A DNA stretch of 64,000 bases from Paenibacillus sp. yr247 (GTDB lineage Bacteria > Bacillota > Bacilli > Paenibacillales > NBRC-103111). Below are positions 37,642 to 47,406 of this stretch, piece after piece; the stretch's first letter is position 1, and every line of letters starts with the position of its first letter. A model generated the notes under the pieces. The model made no database searches. It was not told where the DNA came from and worked only from the letters and a program-made list of their open reading frames with translations. Both the position numbers and the translations under genes were made by a program. The stretch is taken from positions 46,487 to 110,486 of the forward strand of contig NZ_FNIF01000015.1 of NCBI RefSeq assembly GCF_900103825.1, read 5' to 3'.

Positions 37642-38514
37642 ATGAAGGGTTTGCTCGATGCTGCATTACTGCTATTAAACATAGATAAGAATGATATCGA
37701 AATTTTAGGTGAGGGATTTGGGAGTATCGTTATTGAACAGAACGACGGATCTATCTTTAGGATTGCTAAAACCATGGAAACCGCACAACAATACACAAAA
37801 GAGTTTCAGATGCTGCCTCAGATTCGTACTTTCCTAGATATTGAGATACCGCTGCCTATTTCATATATGTTTGATCCGTCTATCAATCCTTCGGGAATCA
37901 TGAGATATAAAAAATTGAAGGGAACCCCACTTAATCCGGATTTGCTCATCTCCAAAAATCTAACGATTATTGCTAAACAACTAGCGGAATTTATTATTAA
38001 GTTACATCAAATACCAATCAGTACGTTAGATAGCAGTTGTCCGCAAGAATCAAACAACAAAAGCCTTATACAGATTTTACGTAAAGATACAAAAGAATTA
38101 TTAACCCAGGTTTTAACCGTAAAAGAGCAACAGAAATTGGCTAAATGGTGGGAGGAAACCTTGGAAGATAGTACGTTTTTTTCTCATCGCTTTGTATTAT
38201 GCCACGGGGATTTATGGTATGAAAATATTTTGGTGGATGATTTGTGTTCAAGAATAACGGGAATTATCGACTTTAGTGATATGACGATAGGTGATCCCGC
38301 AAAAGATTTGGCAACGCAAGTTTATATGGGAGAGGACTTTTATAATCTGATATTGAGTGAATATAAACACTCATTTCCAGAAGATACGACCATTGAACGC
38401 AGGGTAAAAAAACATCAAGGACTGCGTGAATTAGGAGGATTGCTATATGCAATTAAACATGATAATTCCGAAATCGAAGATTCAATATCAAAAATAAGAA
38501 CGGTAATATTTTAA
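37642..38514 (+). CDS. Aminoglycoside phosphotransferase (APH)-family kinase
   Basis: 290 residues with the APH fold: the catalytic loop VLCHGDLWYENILVD near residue 185, then IIDFSDMTIGDPAKDLA (metal Asp). The family phosphorylates aminoglycosides, macrolides, homoserine, choline or sugars. The sequence is not close enough to a named resistance enzyme for me to assign a drug. Codon use is AT-richer than upstream genes. Confidence 0.8.
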   Translation: MKGLLDAALLLLNIDKNDIEILGEGFGSIVIEQNDGSIFRIAKTMETAQQYTKEFQMLPQIRTFLDIEIPLPISYMFDPSINPSGIMRYKKLKGTPLNPDLLISKNLTIIAKQLAEFIIKLHQIPISTLDSSCPQESNNKSLIQILRKDTKELLTQVLTVKEQQKLAKWWEETLEDSTFFSHRFVLCHGDLWYENILVDDLCSRITGIIDFSDMTIGDPAKDLATQVYMGEDFYNLILSEYKHSFPEDTTIERRVKKHQGLRELGGLLYAIKHDNSEIEDSISKIRTVIF

Positions 38515-38570
38515 TCAAGTGACGATTAGAGCATTACCACGTTCTGATCCAAGTCCGTTAACGATTTGAG

Positions 38571-39085
38571 TCAGTGCCTCACATTATATAACTCTTCATA
38601 AAATACCTCCCTTCCTAAACGACCAAGGAAGTCAATCTTCCTTTTCTCAAAAAAATCTACTGCATCTCCTCTTTCAAAATACCAAACACAATCAAATAAT
38701 ATGCTCAATTTATATACATCAAACAAATGTTCTTTTTCGACGTTGGTTAAAGGTCATTGGAAAAGTTTAAGTCCGAGTGGCAAATTCCCTTTGGTAACGC
38801 TTTCGGAAGATCCAATTTGAGTAATTCATTTTCTAACCATGCTAATTTCTCTATTGAATTTATATGTTTATACGCTTTGATGCCTGTTGAGCTAATTCGC
38901 GGCAAAGTTCAATACTATAATTCCATCGATCTTCTTTATGAACAGGTGAATAGTTTTTAGTAATGTTATGCAACTCAGCAACCTTTTGAATTAATTGCTT
39001 TTTTTGCCTTTCATTTGGTTCTCTAATGTGTTGGCCTTCAATAAATTCAAAAATGACATAAGGTTTCAGGTTATGAATGCCAACA
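38571..39085 (-). pseudogene. Broken APH-family kinase gene
   Basis: Three minus-strand frames together give an APH-like protein: GIHNLKPYVIFEFIEGQ..., then KLAWLENELLKLDLP and GICHSDLNFSN (catalytic loop), then HLFDVYKLSILFDCVWYFERG. In-frame stops near 38870 and 38750 separate them, and the N-terminus is missing. It is not related closely to the intact kinase at 37642. A decayed gene on the strand opposite its neighbour. Confidence 0.7.
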
Positions 39086-39125
39086 AAGTTACCGTATTTA
39101 TTCCTGAATGGTACTGGACAAATTT

Positions 39126-39159
39126 AAAAAGCACGATGCAAAATGACATCGCGCTTTTT
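39126..39159 (-). terminator. Terminator of mqo
   Basis: AAAAAGC-CGATG and CATCG-GCTTTTT arms. Confidence 0.75.
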
Positions 39160-39187
39160 ATGCTTAGGCCAGCTCCTATTCAAAGAA

Positions 39188-40696
39188 TTAACTATAGACT
39201 AGCTCTTTTTCGCTTAGACCAAGCGTCTTTGCTGTTGAAGTATGAATTTCGTGCAGAAGCTCTGAATTTTCCATTAGTGACACGCCATAAGAAGGGATCA
39301 TTTCTTTAATTTTCGGTTCCCACTCTTTCATATGTTGCGGGAAGCATTTTTTAATTACCTCAAGCATAACGTGAACAGCAGTAGAAGCACCTGGAGAAGC
39401 ACCTAGTAATGCTGCAATCGAGCCATCAGCGGCACTAATCACTTCCGTACCAAATTGAAGTGTACCTTTGCCGCCAGCTTCAGTATCTTTGATAACTTGC
39501 ACACGTTGGCCCGCTACTACTAAATCCCAATCCTCGCTTTTGGCGTTCGGGATAAACTCTCGTAACTCCTCCATGCGCTTTTCTTTCGATAACATAACTT
39601 GCTCGATCAGGTATTTTGTCAATGACATGTTTTTTGCACCTGCCGACAACATAGTTACGAGATTATCCGGTTTTACGGAAGTTACCAAATCAAACATCGA
39701 ACCGGTTTTTAAAAACTTTGGTGAGAAGCCGGCAAACGGTCCAAATAGCAATGATTTTTTATTGTCGATAAATCTTGTGTCAAGATGCGGAACAGACATT
39801 GGAGGAGCTCCAACCTTAGCTTTGCCGTATACTTTTGCATGATGCTGCGCTACAACATCCGGATTATTACACACCATAAATATTCCGCTTACCGGGAATC
39901 CCCCAATATGTTTTCCTTCAGGAATACCGGATTTTTGCAGTAAATGCAGGCTTCCTCCCCCGCCTCCGATAAAGACGAATTTTGCAGTATGGCGTTCGAC
40001 GTTACCGCTGTCGTTTCGTACTTTCAATTCCCACGATCCGTCGCTAGTACGTTTAATATTATCAACGCTATGTTTGTATTTGATATCGACGTTTTTACTC
40101 TTTAAATGGTCAAACAAAATGCGCGTTAAAGCACCAAAGTTGACATCAGTTCCAGAGTTGAATTTTGTTGCCGCTATAGGTTCATTCGATGGACGATCTT
40201 GTATAATAAGCGGAATCCATTCCATCAGTTTTCTAGGGTCATCGGAAAATTCCATCCCTTGAAACAGAGGATTATTTGACATCGCTTCAAAACGTTTCTT
40301 TAAAAACGTTACATTTTGTTCCCCTTGTACCATACTCATATGAGGCAGTGGCATGATAAAGTCCTGAGGATTACGTATCAGCTTGCTATTTACAAGATAA
40401 GACCAAAACTGCATTGAAAGCTGAAACTGTTCATTAATTTTGATAGCTTTGCTAATATCTATAGATCCGTCTGGTTTTTCGACGGTGTAGTTAAGCTCGC
40501 ACAGTGCCGCATGCCCTGTTCCTGCATTATTCCATTCGTTAGAGCTTTCTTCTCCTGCATTTTCGAGCTTCTCAAACACTGTAATTTCCCATTCCGGTAC
40601 TAATTCTTTCAGAAGTGTCACTAAAGTCGCACTCATGATTCCGGCACCAATTAAGATGACGTCTTTTTTAGTTTCTCTGTTGCTCATTTTTACCAT
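39188..40696 (-). CDS. mqo: Malate:quinone oxidoreductase
   Basis: About 500 residues. N-terminal FAD motif [20 protein letters not shown], then [23 protein letters not shown] and [18 protein letters not shown]. Oxidises malate to oxaloacetate and passes electrons to membrane quinone. Two starts are possible; the one three codons on (MSNRETKK) has the better AGGGATGG spacing. Monocistronic, with a terminator. Confidence 0.95.
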   Translation of the reverse strand: MVKMSNRETKKDVILIGAGIMSATLVTLLKELVPEWEITVFEKLENAGEESSNEWNNAGTGHAALCELNYTVEKPDGSIDISKAIKINEQFQLSMQFWSYLVNSKLIRNPQDFIMPLPHMSMVQGEQNVTFLKKRFEAMSNNPLFQGMEFSDDPRKLMEWIPLIIQDRPSNEPIAATKFNSGTDVNFGALTRILFDHLKSKNVDIKYKHSVDNIKRTSDGSWELKVRNDSGNVERHTAKFVFIGGGGGSLHLLQKSGIPEGKHIGGFPVSGIFMVCNNPDVVAQHHAKVYGKAKVGAPPMSVPHLDTRFIDNKKSLLFGPFAGFSPKFLKTGSMFDLVTSVKPDNLVTMLSAGAKNMSLTKYLIEQVMLSKEKRMEELREFIPNAKSEDWDLVVAGQRVQVIKDTEAGGKGTLQFGTEVISAADGSIAALLGASPGASTAVHVMLEVIKKCFPQHMKEWEPKIKEMIPSYGVSLMENSELLHEIHTSTAKTLGLSEKELVYS

Positions 40697-41265
40697 CCCT
40701 ATACCCTAAAATTTGCAGAAAGGATGCAGGCGCTCCTGCTTAGGCGTCACACCAAACCAAGGCGCGAACTAGTCACACACCTTATCTGTCTCAATTATAA
40801 CCATATCATAGTGTATTACAATTATTTATAGATTAATATATCTACTATTATCTGATAATTATAAGCTATTTAATAGCGGTAAAAAGTGAGAAGTCCGTTC
40901 AAAAGGCCCTAGGAACACACAAAAACCAAGGGCTTAACCCAGCTTCTTGCAAGGTTTAAGGCTTTGGTTTGCCGTTACCAGTGCTAGCAGCCTGTTTTAT
41001 TATTGTACTCTCGTTTCCTCACTACTTCAATACGAAGTGATTAATCCCACCAAATTGAATATACTTGATAGCCTGGAAGTAGTTCGGGGGCAATATAGGA
41101 GGCGATTATAGTCTAGTATATCAAAGCGAATGGTGCTTCCTTACGTCAGGATAACCTTAGGAATAAATGATTCTAGTTCCATAATACCACATTTAGGTAA
41201 TTGAGCTTGGCTAATTAAAGGTGTCCTATGTTCGCCAGGGCGCCATCACATTACCAATCCCCCTA
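40697..41265. other. Intergenic region without an intact gene
   Basis: AT-rich. It holds the presumed mqo promoter and, near 40985-41030, a weak cassette-repeat-like stretch (GCCGTTACC...GCAGCCTG then TACTCTCGTTTCC). Minus-strand frames between 41040 and 41250 are short and broken; I cannot name a parent gene. Confidence 0.4.
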
Positions 41266-41326
41266 CGTTCACCCAGTATTGTGAACGCCTAATTACTTCA
41301 AAACTTTGTTGTACACTTCTATTAAA
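41266..41326 (-). mobile_element. Remnant of a Tn7-like transposon end
   Basis: The hairpin CGTTCAC...GTGAACG and one 20-bp site ACAACAAAGTTTTGAAGTAA match the hairpin and TnsB-type sites at 63501-63618. A second, partial site follows, then the sequence breaks off at the stop codon of a decayed cassette gene. No terminus is left. Confidence 0.55.
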
Positions 41327-41600
41327 CTATAGTTTCCCTTTAGCAGTTGCATACTTTTTTCGATATTTTATATCCACTTCAGTTTCAATCAAATCCAATG
41401 CTATTTGCTTTATGATTGCATCAGGCTCGTAATCATTTAGCTTCTTGGATGATGTCAATTCGAATCACGGCGTGAAATAACACTCATAGACCCATCAGGG
41501 TTCTTAACTTCCGTGGGTGATGTAAAGAAAAATTGAAATAGTAATGGGGTGATTACCGCAAATAAAATTCCTATAATTATCTTTTTCTTATTTAACAACT
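41327..41600 (-). pseudogene. Frameshifted small membrane/secreted protein (cassette gene)
   Basis: A TTG start behind AGGAG opens LLNKKKIIIGILFAVITPLL and runs on through SPTEVKNPDGSMS to a stop. The next frame continues LTSSKKLNDYEPDAIIKQIA to ATAKGKL and a TAG. One frameshift near 41463 would join them into a protein of about 90 aa with an N-terminal hydrophobic segment. The TAG lies in the repeat motif ACTATAGTTTCCC. Family unknown. Confidence 0.55.
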
Positions 41601-41632
41601 AATTTTGCTCCTCTAATTCTAGTTCCGTTCAA

Positions 41633-41657
41633 CTATAGTTCTTTGTTAGCTTAATCT
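41633..41657. repeat. Cassette-repeat motif, partial copy
   Basis: AACTATAGTTCTTTGTTAGC followed by TTAAT. It contains the stop codon of the decayed gene to its right. Confidence 0.65.
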
Positions 41658-41890
41658 ACTACGATCCTATAACCTTTACTATTCGGTTGAGAAAACTCAT
41701 GGAAAGTACTTCAAAAATGACTTATCAGGGACCCAGGGATGTTTTGACTTATCATAATAAATTTTATCAACCATAATTCTTGTCATACCTTTCTTGAAAT
41801 AAAACGTAATTTTATTTGAACCACTTTCGAATATAATTGTATATATTTCCACTGGGGGTTCAGAATCCCCAAAACCACTTATTTTATATC
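41653..41890 (-). pseudogene. Decayed small gene (cassette gene)
   Basis: Minus-strand ANGERYKISGFGDSEPPVEI...KKGMTRIMVDKIYY...KSFLKYFP, then a frameshift to HEFSQPNSKGYRIVVD and a TAA inside the repeat motif. The 5' end is missing and merges into repeat sequence. Family not recognised. Confidence 0.5.
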
Positions 41891-41972
41891 GTTCCCCGTT
41901 TGCGTAACAGGGCTACGAAATCGTTCGGCTGTCCTTTGTTGCTTTCGCTCAATAGTTTTCCTGTAGTTAATC
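41885..41972. repeat. Cassette repeat, degenerate complete copy
   Basis: Left motif ATATCGTTCCCCGTTTGCGT, a GGCT-rich middle, and right motif CAATAGTTTTCCTGTAGTTA. The right motif supplies the TAA stop of the gene at 41967. Confidence 0.55.
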
Positions 41973-42266
41973 CATCCAGCCCATACATTTAATACCTAAA
42001 AACACAAACCCGATACCGAGTATGATATAAATAACTTTAACTAACCACCAAGGTAATGCTCTTAATAACTCACCAATTGAATTAACAACAAAAAAAATTA
42101 TCCATACAAAAAATGAATCGGCAACACCTTCAATATCACGTAATTTTAATTCTTCGGCAATAGTATCTTGTTTGCGTTTTTCACTTTTAACAACTATTAT
42201 GCCTAATGTGAGAAATACGAAAGCGATAAACCAGCAAATAATGGCACCAATCAGCCGTAAGCTCAA
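41967..42266 (-). CDS. Small membrane protein (cassette gene)
   Basis: 99 residues with an N-terminal helix (5-27), a charged linker (KSEKRKQDTIAEELKLRD) and a C-terminal hydrophobic hairpin (52-93). TTG start behind GGAGGTGGAGG. Family unknown. The stop codon is inside a cassette-type repeat, and another full repeat lies 70 bp upstream, so the gene is bracketed by repeats. Confidence 0.55.
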   Translation of the reverse strand: MSLRLIGAIICWFIAFVFLTLGIIVVKSEKRKQDTIAEELKLRDIEGVADSFFVWIIFFVVNSIGELLRALPWWLVKVIYIILGIGFVFLGIKCMGWMD

Positions 42267-42337
42267 ACCTCCACCTCCGAGTTAGTTGTAATATTCCGTT
42301 CATATATTTTTTCCATAATTCAGAAATTGAAACTCTA

Positions 42338-42410
42338 CTGCCCGTTAGCACAAAAGGCTGCACGCGGCAGCCTTTTATGTTTGTTTAGCTATAGTCTCCG
42401 TTAGCTAATG
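42338..42410. repeat. Cassette repeat, complete copy
   Basis: Left motif CTACTGCCCGTTAGC, hairpin AGGCTGC/GCAGCCT, right motif AGCTATAGTCTCCGTTAGCT. The two motifs are direct repeats of each other. Confidence 0.8.
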
Positions 42411-42494
42411 AAGTTCCTTATTCCTGATGTAGAAGTGTTATAATGAATAAGATTCAAGATACTATTCAATCATGAAAAGGAAGGAGAAAATCCG

Positions 42495-43382
42495 ATGAAT
42501 ACAAAGCAATTGGACCGAATCCATACTGGAAAGGGGTTTATAGCGGCCTTGGACCAAAGCGGGGGAAGTACACCTAAGGCTCTCTTGCAGTATGGCATTA
42601 AGGAAAACAGCTATTCCAATGATGAAGAGATGTATGCATTGATACATGAGATGAGAACTCGTGTTATCAAGAGCCCCGCGTTTGATTCCCAGTTCATTTT
42701 GGGTGCGATCTTATTTGAGAACACGATGGATCGATCCATTGACGGGCAATTAACCGCTGATTATCTTTGGGAAAAGAAAGGCATCGTTCCTTTTCTAAAA
42801 GTCGATAAAGGGCTTGCCGATCTTGGAGACGGCGTTCAGCTCATGAAGCCCATTTCCGGTCTAGACGATCTTCTGAAGCGGGCGGTTGATCGAAACATTT
42901 TTGGGACAAAAATGCGCTCGGTTATTATGGAAGCTAATCCGGTCGGAATAAGAAAATTGGTTGAGCATCAGTTTGCCATCGGTAATCAAATCATTGAGAT
43001 GGGGCTGGTTCCGATTATCGAACCGGAAGTTGATATCCACAGCGCGGATAAGGCATCATCGGAAAAACGATTAAAAGATGAGATTTTCGAGCATTTATCT
43101 ACCCTTGGCAAAGACGTAAAAGTCATGCTTAAACTCTCCATACCGACCGAAGACAATTTCTACAGCGATTTGATGGAAGATCCGCATGTTTTACGGGTCG
43201 TGGCTTTGTCAGGCGGCTACACGCAAGCGGAAGCCAATGAAAAGCTGGCACGTAATCATGGTTTGATCGCCAGTTTCTCGCGTGCATTGTCGGAGGGACT
43301 TACCGCAGGGCAAACGGACGACGAATTCAACGTGATGTTGTCCAAATCCATTCAGGAGATATATGAAGCCTCTATTAAATAA
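42495..43382 (+). CDS. fda: Class I fructose-bisphosphate aldolase
   Basis: 295 residues, full length for the staphylococcal/lactic type class I enzyme. It begins GKGFIAALDQSGGSTPKAL and includes VPFLKVDKGL, LVPIIEPEV, VMLKLSIPTE (Schiff-base Lys) and VALSGGY. Cleaves FBP to DHAP and G3P without metal. An AAGGAGAAAA site precedes it. It stands alone on the plus strand between two cassette-type repeats, so it may be a captured or merely flanked gene. Confidence 0.95.
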   Translation: MNTKQLDRIHTGKGFIAALDQSGGSTPKALLQYGIKENSYSNDEEMYALIHEMRTRVIKSPAFDSQFILGAILFENTMDRSIDGQLTADYLWEKKGIVPFLKVDKGLADLGDGVQLMKPISGLDDLLKRAVDRNIFGTKMRSVIMEANPVGIRKLVEHQFAIGNQIIEMGLVPIIEPEVDIHSADKASSEKRLKDEIFEHLSTLGKDVKVMLKLSIPTEDNFYSDLMEDPHVLRVVALSGGYTQAEANEKLARNHGLIASFSRALSEGLTAGQTDDEFNVMLSKSIQEIYEASIK

Positions 43383-43393
43383 GGGAAATGAAC

Positions 43394-43451
43394 AGGCTGC
43401 CGATGCCGGCAGCCTGCTGTCATTCTGCTATCGTTATCCGTTAGCTTAAAG
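43394..43451. repeat. Cassette repeat, hairpin plus right motif
   Basis: CAGGCTGCC/GGCAGCCTG hairpin directly after the aldolase stop, then CTATCGTTATCCGTTAGC. The left motif is mostly lost. The hairpin may serve as the aldolase terminator. Confidence 0.75.
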
Positions 43452-43476
43452 GCATCCACGATTTGACGCCCACTTC

Positions 43477-43520
43477 AATAAAAAAGGGAACATGCCACCC
43501 GTGGCAGTCTGCTCCCTGGT
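43477..43520 (-). terminator. Terminator of the ABC exporter operon
   Basis: GGGA...TGCCAC and GTGGCA...TCCC arms with a T-run on the minus strand. Confidence 0.75.
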
Positions 43521-43592
43521 TATCTTTATTCCCCATTACTTTGACATAAAAGGAGTAATAGAACATCACTTCGCTGCGACGGCCTGCAAACA

Positions 43593-44354
43593 TTAAGCTG
43601 CTTTCCGTTTATATGCGCGCACCGCAAATAGATATGCGACGATCTGTATCCCTAAGCACCACCCAAGAGCGACCCAGATACCATTGCCTAAAGGTTGACT
43701 TGACAATAGTGCACGGATGGTTTCTACGATAGAGGTCACCGGCTGGTTTTCGGCAAAGGCGCGTACGACTGACGGCATCGTTTCGGTCGGCACAAAGGCC
43801 GAACTGATAAACGGCAGGAAGATAAGCGGATAGGAAAACACGCTTGCACCTTCCACCGATGTCGCGGACAGTCCGGCAATCGCCGCGACCCAAGTCAAAG
43901 CCAGCGTAAACAGCACGAGTATGCCGGCTACGGCAAGCCAAGACAGTACCCCCGCCGACGAGTGAAAGCCCATAATGAGCGCTACGAGAATGATTACGAC
44001 AACAGAAATGACGTTGGATACCACCGAGGTCAGCACGTGCCCCCACAGCACGGAGGAACGCGCAATCGGCATGGAGTGGAACCGCTCAATTATGCCCCGT
44101 TGCTTATCCAAAAACAGGCGGTAAGCCGTATAGGATATGCCGCTTGCAATCGCAATCAGCAGGATACCGGGCAACAGGTAGTTCACATAGTTATCCGTAC
44201 CGGTTTGGATTGCGCCGCCAAACACATAGACGAACAGCAGCATCATTGCAATCGGAGTGATGCAAACCGTGAAGATGGTGTCCATGCTTCGCAAAATATG
44301 GCGCATGGAACGTCCAAGCATCACGCTCATGTCGCTGAAAAAATGTTCATTCAT
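43593..44354 (-). CDS. ABC-2 type exporter permease
   Basis: 253 residues with six hydrophobic helices and the ABC-2 (DrrB-like) pattern, including YLLPGILLIAI, RGIIERFHSMPIARSSVLWG and FISSAFVPTETMP. Exports drugs or lipids together with the ATPase encoded 2 nt upstream. Confidence 0.9.
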   Translation of the reverse strand: MNEHFFSDMSVMLGRSMRHILRSMDTIFTVCITPIAMMLLFVYVFGGAIQTGTDNYVNYLLPGILLIAIASGISYTAYRLFLDKQRGIIERFHSMPIARSSVLWGHVLTSVVSNVISVVVIILVALIMGFHSSAGVLSWLAVAGILVLFTLALTWVAAIAGLSATSVEGASVFSYPLIFLPFISSAFVPTETMPSVVRAFAENQPVTSIVETIRALLSSQPLGNGIWVALGWCLGIQIVAYLFAVRAYKRKAA

Positions 44355-44356
44355 TG

Positions 44357-45118
44357 TTACTTTCCCTCCTTTTTACCGATGATTGCGAGGAATATCTCCT
44401 CCAATGAAGGTTGTTTTTCCACGTACTCCGTCTTTGCGGGCGGGAACAGCTTTTTCAGTTCCTCAAGCGTGCCATTGGCAATAATCCTGCCCTTATGCAA
44501 AATAGCAATTCTATCGGCAAGTTGTTCAGCCTCATCCAAATACTGAGTGGTCAGGAACACCGTTGTGCCACCGTCGGCAAGCTCCTTGACAATCTTCCAA
44601 GCCTCAATGCGTGCCTCGGGGTCAAGCCCTGTAGTCGGCTCGTCGAGGAAAATGAGCTGCGGTTTTCCGATCAGGCTCATGGCAATGTCGAGCCTGCGGC
44701 GCATACCGCCCGAATAGGTGGACACCCTGCGGTCGGCGGCGTCGGTCAAGCCGAAGCGATTCAGTAAATCATCCGCGACCTGACGCGGATTTTTTAGGTG
44801 CCGCAGTTTTGCAATCATGATAAGATTTTCCCGTCCGGTCAATATCTCGTCCACGGCAGCAAACTGCCCTGTCAGGCTAATCGACTGTCGTACATAGTCG
44901 GGCTTTGACGCGACGTCAAATCCGTTTACGACGGCGGTGCCTCCGTCATGTTTAAGCAGCGTGGTGAGGATTTTAACAATCGTCGTCTTGCCCGCGCCGT
45001 TGGAGCCGAGCAGGGCAAAAATATCGCCGCGCCGCGCCTCGAAATCCACTCCCTTTAGGACTTCCGTGGTCTTGAAGGATTTTTTTAAATCCTTTACTTG
45101 AATTGCGATGTCTTTCAT
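44357..45118 (-). CDS. ABC transporter ATPase (DrrA-like)
   Basis: 253 residues: Walker A GSNGAGKTT, signature YSGGMRRRLDIA, Walker B LIFLDEPTTGLDPEAR and H-loop TTQYLDEAEQ. Daunorubicin-resistance type. Its ATG overlaps the stop of the DUF1048 gene as ATGA. Part of a PadR-controlled efflux operon. Confidence 0.95.
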   Translation of the reverse strand: MKDIAIQVKDLKKSFKTTEVLKGVDFEARRGDIFALLGSNGAGKTTIVKILTTLLKHDGGTAVVNGFDVASKPDYVRQSISLTGQFAAVDEILTGRENLIMIAKLRHLKNPRQVADDLLNRFGLTDAADRRVSTYSGGMRRRLDIAMSLIGKPQLIFLDEPTTGLDPEARIEAWKIVKELADGGTTVFLTTQYLDEAEQLADRIAILHKGRIIANGTLEELKKLFPPAKTEYVEKQPSLEEIFLAIIGKKEGK

Positions 45119-45468
45119 TTAGAATCGTTCCCCCTTCCGAATTTGTTCATCATGTCGCGGTTTATTTTTTTGCGAAAGTTATCGGTCCACTTTTTCGTGT
45201 CGCGCAAAAACTCGTCGCAGAACCCGACAACATCTTCGCCTGTCACGTCGAGAACGTGCTTGCCATCCACCGCGCTGGCTTCAAACAACTCTATCAATTC
45301 GTGCTGAGTTTTCAACATGTCAGAGCCGTCTCCTCCCGCGAAACTCCACATGTATCCCTGAATTTTTTCAAATACGAACCGATAGTCTTCAGGCAGCGCT
45401 TCTGCCCTTGCCATTTGCTCTCTATACTCTTTTTTGTCCCCGATCATTTTTTTGATAAGTTCCAGCAT
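45115..45468 (-). CDS. DUF1048 protein (copy 2)
   Basis: 117 residues, all-alpha, with LELIKKMIGDKKEYREQMARAEALPEDYRFVFEKIQGYMW. DUF1048 proteins usually accompany PadR regulators and ABC exporters; the function is unknown. About half identical to the product encoded just upstream. Confidence 0.85.
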   Translation of the reverse strand: MLELIKKMIGDKKEYREQMARAEALPEDYRFVFEKIQGYMWSFAGGDGSDMLKTQHELIELFEASAVDGKHVLDVTGEDVVGFCDEFLRDTKKWTDNFRKKINRDMMNKFGRGNDSK

Positions 45469-45470
45469 CG

Positions 45471-45842
45471 TTATCGCTCCTCCTTATTAAATTTTTCCAT
45501 AACCTCTTTGTTTAGTTTTTCTCGCAGTGTTTCAGTATTGGTAACCGACGCGCGCATAAACTCATCACAAAACTTGTCGACGTCACTGCCTATGACGTCA
45601 AGAACCTGCTTGCCCTCTGCCGCGCTTGCTTCAAATAAATCCACTAAGTCCGTAAACATCGTCATGTCCGTAAATATCGTCATGTCACCGCCAGGGGGGC
45701 CAACGCTAAACATATAATGTTGAATTTTGCGAAACGCAAACCGAAAATCTTTCGGCAGGCCGTCAACCCTCTTCATCATCCGTTTATAGGCCCGTTTTTC
45801 TTCCAAGTCGCCTATTATCAATTTTATAATAGAATCAAGCAT
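45471..45842 (-). CDS. DUF1048 protein (copy 1)
   Basis: 123 residues from the ATG behind AGGAGGAG. Same plan as its neighbour (LDSIIKLIIGDLEEKRAYKRMMKRVDGLPKDFRFAFRKIQHYMF). It has a local repeat MTIFTDMTMFTD around residue 70. Tandem duplication within the operon is likely. Confidence 0.85.
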   Translation of the reverse strand: MLDSIIKLIIGDLEEKRAYKRMMKRVDGLPKDFRFAFRKIQHYMFSVGPPGGDMTIFTDMTMFTDLVDLFEASAAEGKQVLDVIGSDVDKFCDEFMRASVTNTETLREKLNKEVMEKFNKEER

Positions 45843-45844
45843 TG

Positions 45845-46171
45845 TTACTGCTCCTCCTTTAATTGGTTGATTTTCGACGCGACAAATTCCCATTTTTCCC
45901 AGAACTTCCGCAGTTCCTCGCGCCCCGCGTCGTTGATCGCGAAAAACTTTCGCGGCGGTCCCATGTCGGAGGGCTTCTTGGTGATCTCCACCAACTTGTT
46001 TTTTTCAAGCCGGATCAGGATGGTGTACACCGTTCCCTCCACAACGTCTGTGAAGCCGAGAGCGTTCAGCCGCCGCGTGATTTCGTAGCCGTAGGTTTCT
46101 TTGCGGCTTATAATTTCAAGGACGCAGCCCTCAAGCACGCCTTTGAGCATTTCCGTTAGGTTTTCCAGCAC
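45845..46171 (-). CDS. PadR-family transcriptional regulator
   Basis: About 108 residues with the PadR winged helix (GVLEGCVLEIISRKETYGYEITRRL...EGTVYTILIRLEKNKLVE) and a C-terminal dimerisation helix. GTG start taken 6 nt after AAGGGG. First gene of the operon. The inverted repeat just upstream is the likely operator. Confidence 0.9.
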   Translation of the reverse strand: MLENLTEMLKGVLEGCVLEIISRKETYGYEITRRLNALGFTDVVEGTVYTILIRLEKNKLVEITKKPSDMGPPRKFFAINDAGREELRKFWEKWEFVASKINQLKEEQ

Positions 46172-46206
46172 AATCACCCCTTGCTATTCTGTATGACTGG
46201 TATGAA

Positions 46207-46236
46207 GTGTTACTTACTACAGCTATAAAGTAACAC
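46207..46236. promoter_or_regulatory. Candidate PadR operator
   Basis: GTGTTACTT and AAGTAACAC are inverted arms 12 bp apart, 36 bp upstream of the PadR start. Confidence 0.6.
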
Positions 46237-46389
46237 GTAGTAGATGGTTTGTCAATAGTGTTTGCTCTGACACGGATTTTACATTTAAGATAATTGCCTC
46301 CACATGAATATTTCTTTTAATGACTACATAAAACCCTTTTATTTGGTAAATCATATCTACAGTAAAAAAAATTACAAGGAGGACTATTC

Positions 46390-46824
46390 ATGAATTTATC
46401 TCCCTTTGACCCTTTTCGCCAATTAGATAGTTGGAAAACTGGTTTAGACAAAATTCTTAATGATGCTAAAACTGGTTTTGGATTCCTTTCTGAATTTAAT
46501 AGCCGCGTTGATGTCTTCGAAAATGAAAAGGAAGTTGTGGTACATTACGATATCCCTGGTCTTGAAAGTAAAGAAGATGTTCATATCCATATTGATGATA
46601 ACCTTCTCACTATCCATGGTATTATTAAAAATATTACTGACTTAAGAGAAGATCAAATGCACAGAAAAGAACGTTTTTCAGGTAAATTTCAGCGCTCAAT
46701 AACGTTACCTTCATTGGTTAATGCTGAAGGAACAACCGCAACTTATAAAAATGGTGTACTTGAAGTCAGAATGCCAAAAGTAATAAAAGATACGCATAAA
46801 CCAATTGATATTCAATTTCAATAA
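46390..46824 (+). CDS. Hsp20/alpha-crystallin small heat shock protein
   Basis: 144 residues with a short N-terminal arm and a crystallin domain (RVDVFENEKEVVVHYDIPGLESKEDVHIHIDDNLLTI...ERFSGKFQRSITLPS...YKNGVLEVRMPK). An ATP-independent holdase. AAGGAGG ribosome site; no CIRCE element is visible upstream. Terminator follows. Confidence 0.95.
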   Translation: MNLSPFDPFRQLDSWKTGLDKILNDAKTGFGFLSEFNSRVDVFENEKEVVVHYDIPGLESKEDVHIHIDDNLLTIHGIIKNITDLREDQMHRKERFSGKFQRSITLPSLVNAEGTTATYKNGVLEVRMPKVIKDTHKPIDIQFQ

Positions 46825-46837
46825 TAAATTTTGATGT

Positions 46838-46868
46838 AGCCTGTAACGATTTTTTTACAGGCTTTTTT
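46838..46868 (+). terminator. Terminator of hsp20
   Basis: GCCTGTAA/TTACAGGC stem followed by T6. Confidence 0.85.
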
Positions 46869-46903
46869 GTGCTTTTATTTCTTATGTCGATAAATGAATC
46901 CTT

Positions 46904-47068
46904 TTATCTGGATAGAATATCTAATTTCTTAACAACATGCTTACCATGTGTTCCAGTTTCAATTTCAACTGTTGATTGTAAAACAGAATAACCATTGTCC
47001 AGATAAAATTGAAACATCTGATTAGCAAAATCTTCTGTTCTACAATACACGCTATCTACAAGTTTCAT
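46904..47068 (-). CDS. Small hypothetical protein, 54 aa
   Basis: ATG 9 nt after GGAGATC. The product begins MKLVDSVYCRTEDFANQMFQ, runs through GYSVLQSTVEIETGTHGKHV and ends KLDILSR. The composition is ordinary for a folded cytosolic protein. No family recognised. Confidence 0.55.
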   Translation of the reverse strand: MKLVDSVYCRTEDFANQMFQFYLDNGYSVLQSTVEIETGTHGKHVVKKLDILSR

Positions 47069-47406
47069 AATTTAATGGATCTCCTCTCATGATAAAATAT
47101 TCAATTCATCGGTACTTAATAAATTTCTGTCCCAAGTGCGTTGGGTATATCTGTATTGCAATTAAGTCATTACGTGCCACAATTATCATTCATCACTTGA
47201 TCGTCCGCAACTGCCCTATGCATCGATATCCCTTTCTTAGATCGTTGCATTAACCTGCCAGTTAGGTGAGCGAGCAGCTGCCCCGTTTTTTTCAATCAGC
47301 ATGGGGGATACAAAAACCCGTATTCCGAAATACAACCATTTTTCTAATAAGGATTGCGGTTTGGAGAAATACTTTTATGGAATAAGACAGGAGGTGAACA
47401 ATAAAC
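47069..47406. other. Intergenic region with repeat traces
   Basis: No intact gene. A cassette-motif-like stretch, TAACCTGCCAGTTAGGTGAG followed by GCAGCTGCC, lies at 47251-47281. A 27-codon minus-strand frame (47107-47190) lacks a clear ribosome site. Confidence 0.4.

Noticed and set aside
38757..39309. Plus-strand open frames of 67 and 104 codons left of mqo
   Set aside because: They are complements of the broken APH gene and of the 3' end of mqo, without ribosome sites.
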